A DNA stretch of 43,633 bases from Gammaproteobacteria bacterium. Lineage in GTDB: Bacteria > Pseudomonadota > Gammaproteobacteria > Xanthomonadales > SZUA-36. The stretch spans positions 1-43,633 of the forward strand of contig JAJRRA010000040.1 of the NCBI GenBank assembly GCA_024279945.1, given 5' to 3'. This document shows positions 16,752-25,673 of this stretch, piece by piece; the stretch's first letter is position 1; every line of letters starts with the position of its first letter. A model generated the notes under the pieces. That model made no database searches, had not been told where the DNA came from, and saw nothing but the letters and a program-made list of their open reading frames with translations. Both the position numbers and the translations under genes were made by a program.

Positions 16752-17127
16752 CATTGGTCAAGTGAAAAAAAGCCTGCTCAACAGTATCGAGGATAGGAAC
16801 CGTAAAAGTTTTTGCAGTAGCGTCTCCACCGGCCCAGTACAGTGTTCCTGAGGTGGCCGAATAATCGCTTTCTGCCGTGGCGGAGCCGTCGTCTGTCCAA
16901 TAATCAACCGATATTGCGCCGTCACTACCGCCGGTTCGAGTGACTGTAATAGTGCCGGGGGCTGCTATGACGGCGTTAATGCCTCCGCTGTCATTGCCGC
17001 CCGCCACATAAACGTCGGTGGCCAGATTCAGGTCCGCCCTGCCGTTGTAGTACTCGCTGACATAAAAGTGGGATATAGGGATTAGCGAATCATATTTTTG
17101 ATACTGTCGGATTAAGCCCAGATGCGG
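16744..17127 (-). pseudogene. Calx-beta domain fragment of a decayed large surface protein
   Basis: A minus-strand frame open from 17127 to a stop at 16744 encodes about 127 residues without a plausible start. The middle reads PGTITVTRTGGSDGAISVDYW, then TAESDYSATSGTLYWAGGD and KTFTVPILD, an almost complete Calx-beta domain, a module of large Ca-binding adhesins and VCBS-type proteins. The usual continuation after the PILD motif is lost and the frame stops within 13 residues, overlapping the rplS stop. The N-terminal side ends at a stop codon. It is therefore a remnant of a gene truncated at both ends. Confidence 0.75.
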
Positions 17128-17510
17128 TTAAGATCTGTCGACCAGGCCCCTGGTCGTGTTTTGAGTGGGCAGTCAGAGATATCCATCAACCATAGCAGCC
17201 TAGCAGTCTGTCGGACTTAACATGATCTACTGCGGAAAACCCGAGTTTGGCTAGCTTTTTACTTCCATTTTCTCTGTTTAAGCAATTCTCATTCTCATCA
17301 ACTATATTTAGTGGGTGCAGTTCATTTGCATAAACACGGGCAAACTATCGGGGAGATATATCGGTGAGCAACACACTCGTAGATACACCTATTCGTAAGC
17401 TGGCCAAAAACCGGTATCACATTATGTGAGCAGGGTCACACTAGTCCGTTCAAATAATCAATGGTCCCCATCACTATTATGGTTGTCATCCATAAAAAGG
17501 AGAATTAATC
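17128..17510 (+). other. Intergenic region with a possible 21-codon ORF
   Basis: This 383-bp stretch has no long ORF. A GTG at 17364 with GGGGAG upstream opens a 21-codon frame (MSNTLVDTPIRKLAKNRYHIM) ending at 17429; its reality is uncertain. The sequence AGCAGTCTGTCGGACTT (about 17201-17217) resembles the termini of several insertion sequences and may be IS debris, but no partner end was found. Confidence 0.3.
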
Positions 17511-18539
17511 ATGGAAGCAGAACTTCAACGTCGTCTCGGACTGAAACTTGCTGTGGCTGCAGGTGCCGCCAGGACACAGGCGGCCATCAAAAATGAATCG
17601 AACTGTTACGAAGAGATCCTGAAAGCCGCAGTCGAAGATGTCGGACTGGACACTGTCACCGAAAAAGTACTTGAATCTGATCCTGAGTGGGCGAGCCAGA
17701 TGCTCCAGCATATACCCGATCTCGGTGCCCACAGAGACGCATTGTTGGAAAAAGCTACAGCGTCTCCCGCCTCAGCGCTTCATGCACTGCGTTTTGTTGC
17801 GGATCTGGGCAGCCACAAACAGAGCCTGGTAGCCGCGGCGGGTAGAGATGCCGTATCGCTCGGTAATATCTCAGCAATACACCTCAAGAACGATGCTGGT
17901 ATTGTTTGTCAGTTCACGATGTACTGGACTAATGCCAACCAGTCCCAGCCGCAAACAGGCTACCCGAATAATAAAAACTGGGCATGGAGCAGCAAACTGC
18001 CGGTCGGACAATCACAGACCATGGCCTGCCGTAATTTCGCTCTCGCGGATGCGCCGCTCGAAGCTGGAGACGAAGTCTGGATTTATGTATGGGTGGAGAG
18101 CGGCAAAGACGTTGTATCGCCGCTTCGATTCACCTACGACCCGACAAACGTCAACTGTGCAAACTTCGCGATTAGCGGACCCGTGGACAGCAATACACTG
18201 GGTTACAGCGCGATGGCAGCGGCGGCACCTGTGGTGACAGTGAGTATCTCGCCGGACAACGTGGCTAGCTACTCCCCCGATGAGATCGTCGTCCACCGAA
18301 GCTCTCAAACCGGTATTCAATGGCAGATGAAAACAGCCAATTATGTGTTTACCGGTATCGAAATAAACGGGACGGACATCCAGGATTTCGGCGAACCGGC
18401 CTTCAATGCGGACAAGACAGTCATGACCGTCACGGATACGGTCGCTGATCTGGAGTCATTCACTTATGACGTCCACTGGAAAAATATCCAAACGGGGCAA
18501 ACCGGCTCCTTTGACCCTGGCATCAAGAACCAGGATTAA
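17511..18539 (+). CDS. Unrecognised repeat/beta-domain protein, partner of TIR-TPR gene
   Basis: The 342-residue protein has a strong ribosome binding site (AAAAAGGAG) and no signal peptide or membrane helix. Residues ~55-112 hold two helical repeats of about 28 residues with the shared pattern A..xL...xDLGxHxxxLxxxA (DLGAHRDALLEKA and DLGSHKQSLVAAA). Residues ~115-235 form a beta-rich domain with several Cys and Trp (VCQFTMYWTNANQ, MACRNFALADAPLEAGDEV, YVWVESGKDVVSPL). Residues ~245-342 form a second beta domain (VTVSISPDNV, TGIQWQMKTANYVFTGIEI) ending TGSFDPGIKNQD. No known family was recognised. Its stop is 3 bp before the GTG of the TIR-TPR gene, so the two are translationally linked. It could be an effector, an adaptor or a sensed ligand; unproven. 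Confidence 0.7.
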   Translation: MEAELQRRLGLKLAVAAGAARTQAAIKNESNCYEEILKAAVEDVGLDTVTEKVLESDPEWASQMLQHIPDLGAHRDALLEKATASPASALHALRFVADLGSHKQSLVAAAGRDAVSLGNISAIHLKNDAGIVCQFTMYWTNANQSQPQTGYPNNKNWAWSSKLPVGQSQTMACRNFALADAPLEAGDEVWIYVWVESGKDVVSPLRFTYDPTNVNCANFAISGPVDSNTLGYSAMAAAAPVVTVSISPDNVASYSPDEIVVHRSSQTGIQWQMKTANYVFTGIEINGTDIQDFGEPAFNADKTVMTVTDTVADLESFTYDVHWKNIQTGQTGSFDPGIKNQD

Positions 18540-18542
18540 TAA

Positions 18543-20621
18543 GTGAAAGGTGATTATAAATACAAGGCATTCATCAGTTACTCCCATACAGACAAAAAAT
18601 GGGGATCATGGTTACACCGTGTACTCGAGGCTTACAGAACGCCAAAACACCTGGTTAATGCCGATACACCGGCGCGCCTTGTACCTATGTTTCGCGACCG
18701 TGAAGAGTTCGCAAGTTCTCCAGATCTTCCAGGGCAAATTCAACAAGCGCTCGAAAAGTCCGAGAACCTGATTGTCATTTGTTCACCGTCCTCAGCAAAG
18801 TCCCGCTGGGTCAATCAGGAAATTGAGACCTTCAAAAAACTTGGTCGATCCAATCAGATATACAGCCTGATTGTCGATGGAGATCCAGCCGCGGTCAACA
18901 GCGATATTGATTGTTTTCCACCTGCAATACGCCAGCGTTACGACACTGCGGGGGTATTGCAGTCGGGAGCCACTGAATCTATTGCCGCTGATGCGCGTAA
19001 GCAGGGCGATGGGCGTAAGCTGGCCAGCCTCAAAATTATCGCCGGACTCATCGGTGTCGGTCTTGATGATTTGCGGCAGCGCGAGTTGCAACGCAAATAC
19101 AGACGAATGGCCATCCTGACCGCCGGTTCCATGACCGCCCTGGTCATCACGGTGTTTCTTGCTATTACTGCCATGATGGCAAGAGATGAAGCGACTCAGA
19201 GACGAATTCAGGCTGATGATCTTTTGGGGTTTATGGTTGGCGATCTTCGCGAGAGGCTCCAACCCATCGGGCGACTGGATATTCTTGAAGAGGTTGGTGC
19301 CAGGGCCATGAATTATTTTGCGACCGTCAAAGTCAGTGACCTGACCGACAGTGAACTGGCGCGCCAGGCGCAGGTGATGACACAGCTTGGGGAGATACGT
19401 GTCAGTCAACTGCAGTACTCAGAAGCACTGGCGTCGTTTAGCGAGGCCTACCATAGAAGTGAAGTCCTTTACCAAAATGACCCGGGAGGTGGCGAAAAGC
19501 TTTTTAACCGTGCACAAGCTGAATTTTGGGTTGCATTCGTGCACTGGCGAAATGGGGACCTGGAAGAGGCTCGCAACTGGTTGGTGAAATATCGCGACAG
19601 TAGTCTTGAACTCGCCGCACTTGATGCGACACGATTAGATTGGAAACGCGAGGTCGGATTCGGCCATCACAACCTTGCTGTAATGGACTTTGAGACAGAG
19701 AATCTGGACGTTGCTGCGAAAGGATTTAAACAGGAGCTCGATATTTTATCTACCATCCAGGAACAGGATCCTGAACAGGTCCTCATCATCGACATTGCGG
19801 ATGCTGTCTCCTGGCTTGGAAATATTGCCCTTAAACGCGGTGACTTCACGCAGACCCTGGAGTATTACCAGCGAAGTGCTGCTGATTTACAAAGCTTCAG
19901 CCGTCAGGAGCCTGAAGATACTGTGAGACTGTACGACTGGGCGCATGCGGAGATGCGTGTAGTTGAAATACTTTTGGCCACCGGAGACCTGGATAGAGCT
20001 AACACGCTGGCTGATGAAGCGAGTCGAGCTTTCGATTTCCTGACAGAGCACGACGAGAACAATATGGACTGGCTACGCTCAAGCACCAAGCCCCGTATAA
20101 CGAAAGGGTTTGCACTCGTAGCAGTTGGCGAATTGGATGAAGCACTAATTCTCGTTGGCCAGTCTATTGCCATCCTCGAGAATATGATTGCCAACGGAAC
20201 TACGGACTACAATGTTTACGATCACCTCGCCGATGCCTACAGGCTTATGGCCTGGATTCACCAGGAAAACAATGAAGTTATCGCAGCATTGGAGCTCAAC
20301 CAAAAGGCCATTGAAAGTATGCAGGTCATCAAGCAGGCTGATCGCCTCAATATCGAACGAACCGGCAAGCTGGCTTCCATATATGTTGAAAGAGGAGAGC
20401 TTTTTGCGGTTCAGGACAACATGATGGAGGCCCGGCAATCATGGCAACACGCAAGCAGTCTTCTTGAAGACGATATCGTTGATACCCAAGCCTACTATCT
20501 GTTAGATCCCTGGATACGCATTTTGCTGTTTAACGGACAATTGAACGATGCCGTGAAAATGAGTGGTGCGCTTGAGGCGCACCACTACAAACCACTTAAA
20601 CCCTGGCCAAGTCCTACCTAA
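18543..20621 (+). CDS. Membrane-anchored TIR domain protein with TPR repeats
   Basis: The 692-residue protein starts at a GTG directly behind the preceding gene. Residues 7-115 form a TIR-like domain: YKAFISYSHTDKKWGSWLH, the MFRDREEFASSPDL loop, NLIVICSPSSAKSRWVNQE with a Glu at 93 in the position of the NADase catalytic Glu, and QIYSLIVDGDP. Residues 150-185 (DGRKLASLKIIAGLIGVGLDDLRQRE) are the conserved linker of this TIR group. One membrane helix spans ~189-212. The rest is alpha-helical TPR-like repeats (e.g. ALASFSEAYHRSEVLY; WLGNIALKRGDFTQTLEYY). TIR proteins of bacteria often deplete NAD or make signal nucleotides in phage defence. Whether this one is catalytic is inference. Confidence 0.88.
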   Translation: MKGDYKYKAFISYSHTDKKWGSWLHRVLEAYRTPKHLVNADTPARLVPMFRDREEFASSPDLPGQIQQALEKSENLIVICSPSSAKSRWVNQEIETFKKLGRSNQIYSLIVDGDPAAVNSDIDCFPPAIRQRYDTAGVLQSGATESIAADARKQGDGRKLASLKIIAGLIGVGLDDLRQRELQRKYRRMAILTAGSMTALVITVFLAITAMMARDEATQRRIQADDLLGFMVGDLRERLQPIGRLDILEEVGARAMNYFATVKVSDLTDSELARQAQVMTQLGEIRVSQLQYSEALASFSEAYHRSEVLYQNDPGGGEKLFNRAQAEFWVAFVHWRNGDLEEARNWLVKYRDSSLELAALDATRLDWKREVGFGHHNLAVMDFETENLDVAAKGFKQELDILSTIQEQDPEQVLIIDIADAVSWLGNIALKRGDFTQTLEYYQRSAADLQSFSRQEPEDTVRLYDWAHAEMRVVEILLATGDLDRANTLADEASRAFDFLTEHDENNMDWLRSSTKPRITKGFALVAVGELDEALILVGQSIAILENMIANGTTDYNVYDHLADAYRLMAWIHQENNEVIAALELNQKAIESMQVIKQADRLNIERTGKLASIYVERGELFAVQDNMMEARQSWQHASSLLEDDIVDTQAYYLLDPWIRILLFNGQLNDAVKMSGALEAHHYKPLKPWPSPT

Positions 20622-20719
20622 ACACTTGCTCAACCACGACAACGTAGCATACAAATCCATTCATTAATGAACCCGATGCCTTGACCTTGAATGAACTTGC
20701 AAACCACGCCTTTTTTTGC

Positions 20720-21652
20720 TCAGCGTTTGGGAATGCCACCGTAGCGCTTGAAAAAGACCGTATCCGCTGCGGGCAGCCTGCTCGTTGCGTTCTTCATGGC
20801 GCTGCTGAACCAGCTTGCTGTGCTGGCACCGATACGCTTGTAAATATCGGCTGTAACGTTATGTGCCTCGAAACCGGCCCAGTCGCCGGGCAGCATATCA
20901 ATCGGTAGTTCCGGGTCGCGTAACAGGATTCGGCGGTAGTCGTGCATCAGTAGTATGCGCAGCATGAAAGCCCGTTCCGGGTCGGGTATATTTTTGCCGG
21001 AAAGGTAGTGAAGCACCGGTTGGTAACAGTCGAGGAAAGACTGATACTGTTCACCCAGTTTGGCCAGACTCCAGCGCTCCATCACCTGGTGCCGCAATAC
21101 ATCATCGCTGGCAGACGGGTCAGCGCGGGCTGTCATAATCACGACTGAATTATGCACACCCAGTTCATTGAGCAGTTCATTCAGGGATTTACGATCCTGT
21201 GAAGGCATGGCGTAAACGCCGGATGTCAGTAATCCGAAGCCCAGCCATAACAGGCTTTTGCGCAAAGGTTCGCGTTTGCCTTCAGGTATGAATGACGGGA
21301 TGACTAGGGTCCAGATACCGTCCCATTCCGCTCGCCCATCGGCATAAATACGTCTTGCAGCGCGCTGATACTGATTGAAACCGGTAGAAGAAAGGCCGTA
21401 GTAACTACGGCGGCCCTCTTTGCGTGAAATCAGCCAGTCATCCTGTACCAGTCGGAATACTGCGGTGCGCACCAGGCGTTCGCTGACACCCAATGGCGCC
21501 AGGGCCTGGATCAGGCTGCCGAGCCAAATTTCACCGCCATGGCGGGTGACGGCGTCACAAAACAGGGTGATTAACAACGACGTACTACTGATGCTCCCCT
21601 GCGCCATGCGCACAGACAGGAACTGTCGGATGGACTGTGACTTAGTTCGCAT
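20720..21652 (-). CDS. paaX: Phenylacetate operon repressor PaaX
   Basis: Phenylacetyl-CoA-responsive repressor of paa genes. The 310-residue product has the N-terminal winged-helix (SLLITLFCDAVTRHGGEIWLGSLI, ERLVRTAVFRLVQDDWLISRKEGRRSYY, here in two pieces), the central PaaX domain (WDGIWTLVIPSFIPEGKRE, GFGLLTSGVYAMP) and the C-terminal part (RAFMLRILLMHDYRRILLRDP). Length fits E. coli PaaX (316). It is the last gene of the minus-strand paaABCDE-X operon, 6 bp behind paaE, so it is under its own control. Candidate operators are at 25421, 40975 and 42144. Confidence 0.93.
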   Translation of the reverse strand: MRTKSQSIRQFLSVRMAQGSISSTSLLITLFCDAVTRHGGEIWLGSLIQALAPLGVSERLVRTAVFRLVQDDWLISRKEGRRSYYGLSSTGFNQYQRAARRIYADGRAEWDGIWTLVIPSFIPEGKREPLRKSLLWLGFGLLTSGVYAMPSQDRKSLNELLNELGVHNSVVIMTARADPSASDDVLRHQVMERWSLAKLGEQYQSFLDCYQPVLHYLSGKNIPDPERAFMLRILLMHDYRRILLRDPELPIDMLPGDWAGFEAHNVTADIYKRIGASTASWFSSAMKNATSRLPAADTVFFKRYGGIPKR

Positions 21653-21658
21653 ACTGCA

Positions 21659-22747
21659 TCATATCTGGTCAAAGTCGACGATAACTTTGTCTGAAATTGG
21701 ATGTGACTGGCAGGTGAGAATGTACCCCTTTTCCAATTCCTCCGGCCTCAGCGCCTGGTTCAAATCCATCTCCACTTTACCTTCTTTCAGAATGGCTTTG
21801 CAGGTGGCACAGACACCTCCTTTGCATGAAAACGGCAAGTCGACTCCATTATTCAGGCCCGCGTCCAGCAGGTTTTCACCGTCCGCATTGAGCTCAAAAT
21901 TGTATTCACGCCCACTGGAGATCACCGTTACCTGGCTGACCTTACCCTTGTGTTTTTGCGCTCGTGCGTGGTGTCGCTCAACGGCCTTACGTGCATTTTC
22001 CGCCGAAGAGGCAAACAGTTCGAAGTGGATGTGGTTTTCTTCAATTCCTTCGCTGCGCAGGCCACGGGATACTTCAGAGATCATGGCTTCCGGGCCGCAC
22101 AGAAAAAATTCGTCAAAATCCCGGATCCGAATGAGGTGGAGGTTCAGCTCGCCGCCTTTGCGGTTGTTGATATGCCCGCTGAAAATTTCCGCTTCCTGGG
22201 GTTCGCGACTGAAAATATTGATCCAATGGAAGCGCTGTAGGTAGCGGTTTTTCAGGAAGGCCAGCTCGTTGCGAAACATCATGGTGGCGGTGCGCTGGTT
22301 GCCGTAGAGCAGGGTGACCTTGCTCTGCGGTTCACGCGCCAACACCGTTTTGATAATCGAAAGCACAGGTGTAATACCGCTGCCGGAGGCGATGCACAGA
22401 TAGTTGCAGGCCTGGTCAGGTTTGAGTTCGGTGTAAAAATTACCGCGTGGCGGCATAACATCCAGGGTATCCCCGGCCTTCAATTGCTGGTTGGCCCAGC
22501 TCGAAAATATGCCTTCTTCTACGTGCTTGATGCCTACCCTCAACTCACCATCGTCCAGCCCGGAGCAGATCGAATAGGAGCGCTGAATTTTTTCACCGTC
22601 AATACTCGCCCGTAAGGTAAGGTACTGGCCCGGCTGGAACGCGAAAGTTTCGGCAAGGTCGTCGGGCACTTCGAAACTCAGCACAACGGCGCGATTCGTT
22701 TCCTGCCGAAGATCACTGATTTTGAGTGGATGAAAATGGTTTCCCAT
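21659..22747 (-). CDS. paaE: Phenylacetyl-CoA epoxidase reductase subunit PaaE
   Basis: NADPH-dependent reductase feeding electrons to the PaaA di-iron centre. The 362-residue product from the ATG at 22747 (MGNHFHPLKISDL, like E. coli MTTFHSLTV) has an FAD domain (RSYSICSG), an NAD(P) domain (CIASGSGITPVLSIIKT; LLYGNQRT; FFLCGPEAMI) and a C-terminal plant-type 2Fe-2S domain with CKGGVCATC and a final Cys in ILTCQ. A frame to 22780 overlapping paaD would add 11 residues. Confidence 0.95.
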   Translation of the reverse strand: MGNHFHPLKISDLRQETNRAVVLSFEVPDDLAETFAFQPGQYLTLRASIDGEKIQRSYSICSGLDDGELRVGIKHVEEGIFSSWANQQLKAGDTLDVMPPRGNFYTELKPDQACNYLCIASGSGITPVLSIIKTVLAREPQSKVTLLYGNQRTATMMFRNELAFLKNRYLQRFHWINIFSREPQEAEIFSGHINNRKGGELNLHLIRIRDFDEFFLCGPEAMISEVSRGLRSEGIEENHIHFELFASSAENARKAVERHHARAQKHKGKVSQVTVISSGREYNFELNADGENLLDAGLNNGVDLPFSCKGGVCATCKAILKEGKVEMDLNQALRPEELEKGYILTCQSHPISDKVIVDFDQI

Positions 22748-22770
22748 CAGTTTCTCTCTTTGTGGGTTCC

Positions 22771-23298
22771 TTACAGGCATTTGAAGTAATCGAAGGCTTC
22801 AGCACAGTCCAGACAGCGGTACAGTGCTTTGCAGGCGGTTGAGCCAAACTCGCTGATGCATTCCGTATGCTCACTACCGCACTGAGGACAGGCCAGGGAA
22901 GAATCTGCAGAGATCATGGCGCAGAGTCCCCCGGCCGTTTTTTGCGGTGGCGCAATGCCGTATTCCCGCAGCTTTTCGCGGCCTTGCGCGCTGATCCAGT
23001 CGGTAGTCCACGCGGGTGACAGGCTTTGTTTAACCAGTACCTCTTCATAGCCGGCGGCAGACAGTCTTTGTCTGATATCTGCCTCGATTGTCTTCATTGC
23101 CGGGCAGCCTGAGTAGGTGGTTGTAATGGTCACGGTCACTTGATCTCCATCCAGGGAAATATCCCGCAGGATACCCAGGTCGCGGATGGATACGACCGGG
23201 ATTTCAGGGTCCGTAACCTGCTCCAGAAGTGCTTCAAGTCTCGAGATTCTGCTGTTCACCAATGAGGCGGCATCCACTCTGTTTGGCGCAGTGTTCAT
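22771..23298 (-). CDS. paaD: PaaD, iron-sulfur assembly-type accessory protein of the epoxidase
   Basis: MIP18/DUF59-family protein needed for PaaABCE activity, probably for metal-cluster maturation. The 175-residue product from the ATG at 23298 starts 8 bp after the paaC stop; the frame extends over paaC without homology. DUF59 domain: LLEQVTDPEIPVVSIRDLG and TTTYSGCPAMKTIEADIR. The C-terminus is a zinc-ribbon-like segment: CPQCGSEHTECISEFGST then CKALYRCLDC. Confidence 0.93.
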   Translation of the reverse strand: MNTAPNRVDAASLVNSRISRLEALLEQVTDPEIPVVSIRDLGILRDISLDGDQVTVTITTTYSGCPAMKTIEADIRQRLSAAGYEEVLVKQSLSPAWTTDWISAQGREKLREYGIAPPQKTAGGLCAMISADSSLACPQCGSEHTECISEFGSTACKALYRCLDCAEAFDYFKCL

Positions 23299-23306
23299 TG
23301 CAGGGT

Positions 23307-24077
23307 TTACCACTCCAGTCCGGGATAGGCGCGCTGCATGAACTGCAACTCCGCCAGCAGATAGCCCAGGTGTTCGGTATGCATGCCCTGTCGGCCGCCA
23401 CGGATGGACCACTGCTTGTCCGGTATGTCCAGAGTCGCTTCTTTCAAGACCGACTGCACGTGGTTTTCCCAGTCAGCTTTCAAAGCCGGTCGGTCCGCCG
23501 CGATTCCTGCATTAATCAGGCTCTGCTCAATGTCGTCCACTTCAAACAACTCGTGTGTATAGCCCCAGACATTGTCGAATGCCTTTTGCATGCGCCTGTG
23601 GCTTTCCCCGGTGCCATCGCCGAGGCGTTTTACCCATTCTTCGCTACGCCTTAAGTGATAGCGGGATTCCTTGATTGCCTTGGCTGCAATGGCGGCCAGT
23701 GTTTCGTCACTTGATTTCATCAATTCGGTAAAAAAACCGACATCGTAGGCGTCGACCAGAAACTGGCGGGCAATGGTGTCGGCAAAATCCCCGATGGGTA
23801 GTTCACAGATCAACAGGTTGCGGTACTCGCGACAATCTCTCAGGTAGGCAATGTCGTCTTCACTGCGCCCGGCATCTTCTACCTCAGCGGCATAGCTATA
23901 GAACATCATGCAGCGACCGATAAAATCCAGCGCCACGTTGGACAGCGCCAGGTCTTCTTCCAGAAAAGGGGCATCGCTGGACCATTCCGACAGCCGGTGG
24001 CCAAGCGTCAGCGCATCATCGCCCAGGCCGATGGCGTAGTCGCAAAGATCCTGCCTGCTGAAGTCTTTTTCACTCAT
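23307..24077 (-). CDS. paaC: Phenylacetyl-CoA epoxidase structural subunit PaaC
   Basis: Ferritin-like subunit that pairs with PaaA but lacks its di-iron site. The 256-residue product (E. coli PaaC 248) has LCDYAIGLGDDALTLGHRL, APFLEEDLALSNVALDFIG, YRNLLICELPIGDFADTI and ESRYHLRRSEEWVKRLGDG, all typical. It lies between paaB and paaD on the minus strand. Confidence 0.95.
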   Translation of the reverse strand: MSEKDFSRQDLCDYAIGLGDDALTLGHRLSEWSSDAPFLEEDLALSNVALDFIGRCMMFYSYAAEVEDAGRSEDDIAYLRDCREYRNLLICELPIGDFADTIARQFLVDAYDVGFFTELMKSSDETLAAIAAKAIKESRYHLRRSEEWVKRLGDGTGESHRRMQKAFDNVWGYTHELFEVDDIEQSLINAGIAADRPALKADWENHVQSVLKEATLDIPDKQWSIRGGRQGMHTEHLGYLLAELQFMQRAYPGLEW

Positions 24078-24116
24078 TTTCTGTCGGTCTGCATTGGATT
24101 CATCGTGGTCCCGCCC

Positions 24117-24404
24117 TTACATGTTGTTGATTTCGTCAGGCAGTTTGTAATGGGTGGCGTGCCGGTAGGGTTTGTCGTCCATCGGGTCGTAAAATTGCTC
24201 CACATCACTCTCCTGCGAAGCGACGATGTCACTGGAATTGACCACCCAGATGCTGATGCCTTCGCTGCGGCGCAAGTAGACATCGCGTGCATACTCCAGC
24301 GCCTGTTCATGGTCTTCCGCGTGCAGGCTGCCAACATGGCGGTGATCCAGGCCACGTTTGGAGCGGATGAAAACTTCAAACAGGGGCAGGGCATTGTGAT
24401 TCAT
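24117..24404 (-). CDS. paaB: Phenylacetyl-CoA epoxidase subunit PaaB
   Basis: Small subunit that bridges the PaaAC dimers. The 95-residue product matches E. coli PaaB in length and motifs (LPLFEVFIRSKRGLDHRHV, EGISIWVVNSSDIVASQ, YRHATHYKLPDEI). It follows paaA by 29 bp. Full length and ordinary. Confidence 0.95.
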   Translation of the reverse strand: MNHNALPLFEVFIRSKRGLDHRHVGSLHAEDHEQALEYARDVYLRRSEGISIWVVNSSDIVASQESDVEQFYDPMDDKPYRHATHYKLPDEINNM

Positions 24405-24433
24405 ATTCAGATTCTCCGGTTTGACGCGGTGGT

Positions 24434-25390
24434 TCAGGCCGCGCTGCAGACGTTTCGGGCCCTCTGTTTCTCTTGATAGGCATGCATGGCTTCACGCACC
24501 CAGGCACCGTCTTCCTGCGCCTTTATGTGGTGCGCCAGGCGCTGGCGGTTGCAGGGACCGTCTCCAGAAACCACCTGCCAGAATTCATCCCAGTCGATTT
24601 TGCCAAAATCATAGTGATCGCGCTCTTCATTCCATTTCAGATCGGGGTCGGGCACTTTCAGGCCGAGGAACTCCGCCTGTGGTACGGTCTGGTCAACAAA
24701 TTTCTGACGCAAGTCGTCGTTACTTTCCCGTTTGAGTTTCCATTGCATCGACTTTGCGGTATGGGCCGAGTCCGAATCATGCGGGCCGAACATCATCAGC
24801 GACGGCCACCACCAGCGATCAAGGGCATCCTGCGCCAGGGCTTTTTGCTCCGTACTGCCTTGCGCCAGCACCAGCATGATCTGGTAACCCTGGCGTTGGT
24901 GGAAACTCTCTTCCTTGCAGATACGGATCATCGCCCGGGAGTAAGGGCCATAGGAAGTGCGTTGCAGGGAAACCTGGTTGACAATGGCGGCGCCGTCCAC
25001 CAGCCAGCCGATGGCGCCCATGTCCGCCCAGGTCAGCGCCGGGTAGTTGAAGATTGACGCATACTTGGCTTTGCCCTGGTGCAGGGCTTTGACCATGTCC
25101 TCGCGCGATGTGCCCAGCGTTTCCGCGGCACTGTACAGGTACAGGCCGTGACCGCCTTCATCCTGTACTTTAGCCAGCAAAATGGCTTTGCGGCTGAGCG
25201 AGGGCGCACGCGTTATCCAGTTGCCTTCCGGTTGCATGCCGATGACTTCGGAATGGGCGTGTTGTGACATTTGCCGCAGTACCGTTTTGCGGTAATCATC
25301 CGGCATCCAGTCTTTGGGTTCGATGCGTTCCTCGTTGGCAATCCGGGCGTCGAATTCCTGTTGGCGCTGTTCGAGTTCTTTTTCTGTCAT
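24434..25390 (-). CDS. paaA: Phenylacetyl-CoA epoxidase catalytic subunit PaaA
   Basis: Di-iron monooxygenase subunit that makes ring-1,2-epoxyphenylacetyl-CoA. The 318-residue product has [19 protein letters not shown], the iron-ligand stretches [16 protein letters not shown] and [12 protein letters not shown], and [19 protein letters not shown], all as in characterised PaaA (E. coli 309). It is the first gene of the operon. A PaaX-type operator lies 30-70 bp upstream at 25421-25460. Confidence 0.96.
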   Translation of the reverse strand: MTEKELEQRQQEFDARIANEERIEPKDWMPDDYRKTVLRQMSQHAHSEVIGMQPEGNWITRAPSLSRKAILLAKVQDEGGHGLYLYSAAETLGTSREDMVKALHQGKAKYASIFNYPALTWADMGAIGWLVDGAAIVNQVSLQRTSYGPYSRAMIRICKEESFHQRQGYQIMLVLAQGSTEQKALAQDALDRWWWPSLMMFGPHDSDSAHTAKSMQWKLKRESNDDLRQKFVDQTVPQAEFLGLKVPDPDLKWNEERDHYDFGKIDWDEFWQVVSGDGPCNRQRLAHHIKAQEDGAWVREAMHAYQEKQRARNVCSAA

Positions 25391-25420
25391 GGAGTTTCCG
25401 CTCTGCTGACTGCTTTTAAC

Positions 25421-25460
25421 TGATACATAAATAATGTCTATCGAGGAATTAATTGTATCA
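25421..25460. promoter_or_regulatory. PaaX-type operator upstream of paaA
   Basis: TGATACA (25421-25427) and TGTATCA (25454-25460) are inverted half-sites 26 bp apart; flanking TAA/TTAA extends the symmetry. From memory, E. coli PaaX operators have TGATTC/GAATCA half-sites 26-28 bp apart. Closely similar sites occur before paaG and paaY. Confidence 0.65.
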
Positions 25461-25635
25461 TTATAAACGGACGAAACGTAATTGCTTCCCAGGGCTTCGT
25501 GGGGCGATATAAAAATAGGAGCGGAAGTGCCCGGTATAAGCTATGAAGACCTTAAAGGATGCCGAGCAGCGAGCAGGAACGAGGGAAGCCCGCAGGGCCA
25601 TTGGGAATGTTGTGATGTCGGGCTATACGTATTAC

Positions 25636-25670
25636 ACTTGATACAAGTATTACAAATGGATTACAAGTGT
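25636..25670. promoter_or_regulatory. Operator candidate of the toxin-antitoxin pair
   Basis: ACTTG (25636-25640) and CAAGT (25644-25648) form a small palindrome and a further ACAAGTGT lies at 25663-25670, ending 3 bp before the antitoxin ATG at 25674. Ribbon-helix-helix antitoxins bind such repeated half-sites to autoregulate. Confidence 0.4.
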
Positions 25671-25673
25671 GTT

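Noticed and set aside
20145-20438. Minus-strand ORFs inside the TIR-TPR gene
   Set aside because: The sense frame is continuous over 692 codons with clear domains; these are chance frames.
24473-25057. 194-codon plus-strand ORF
   Set aside because: Antisense shadow of paaA; the minus-strand PaaA sequence is unambiguous.
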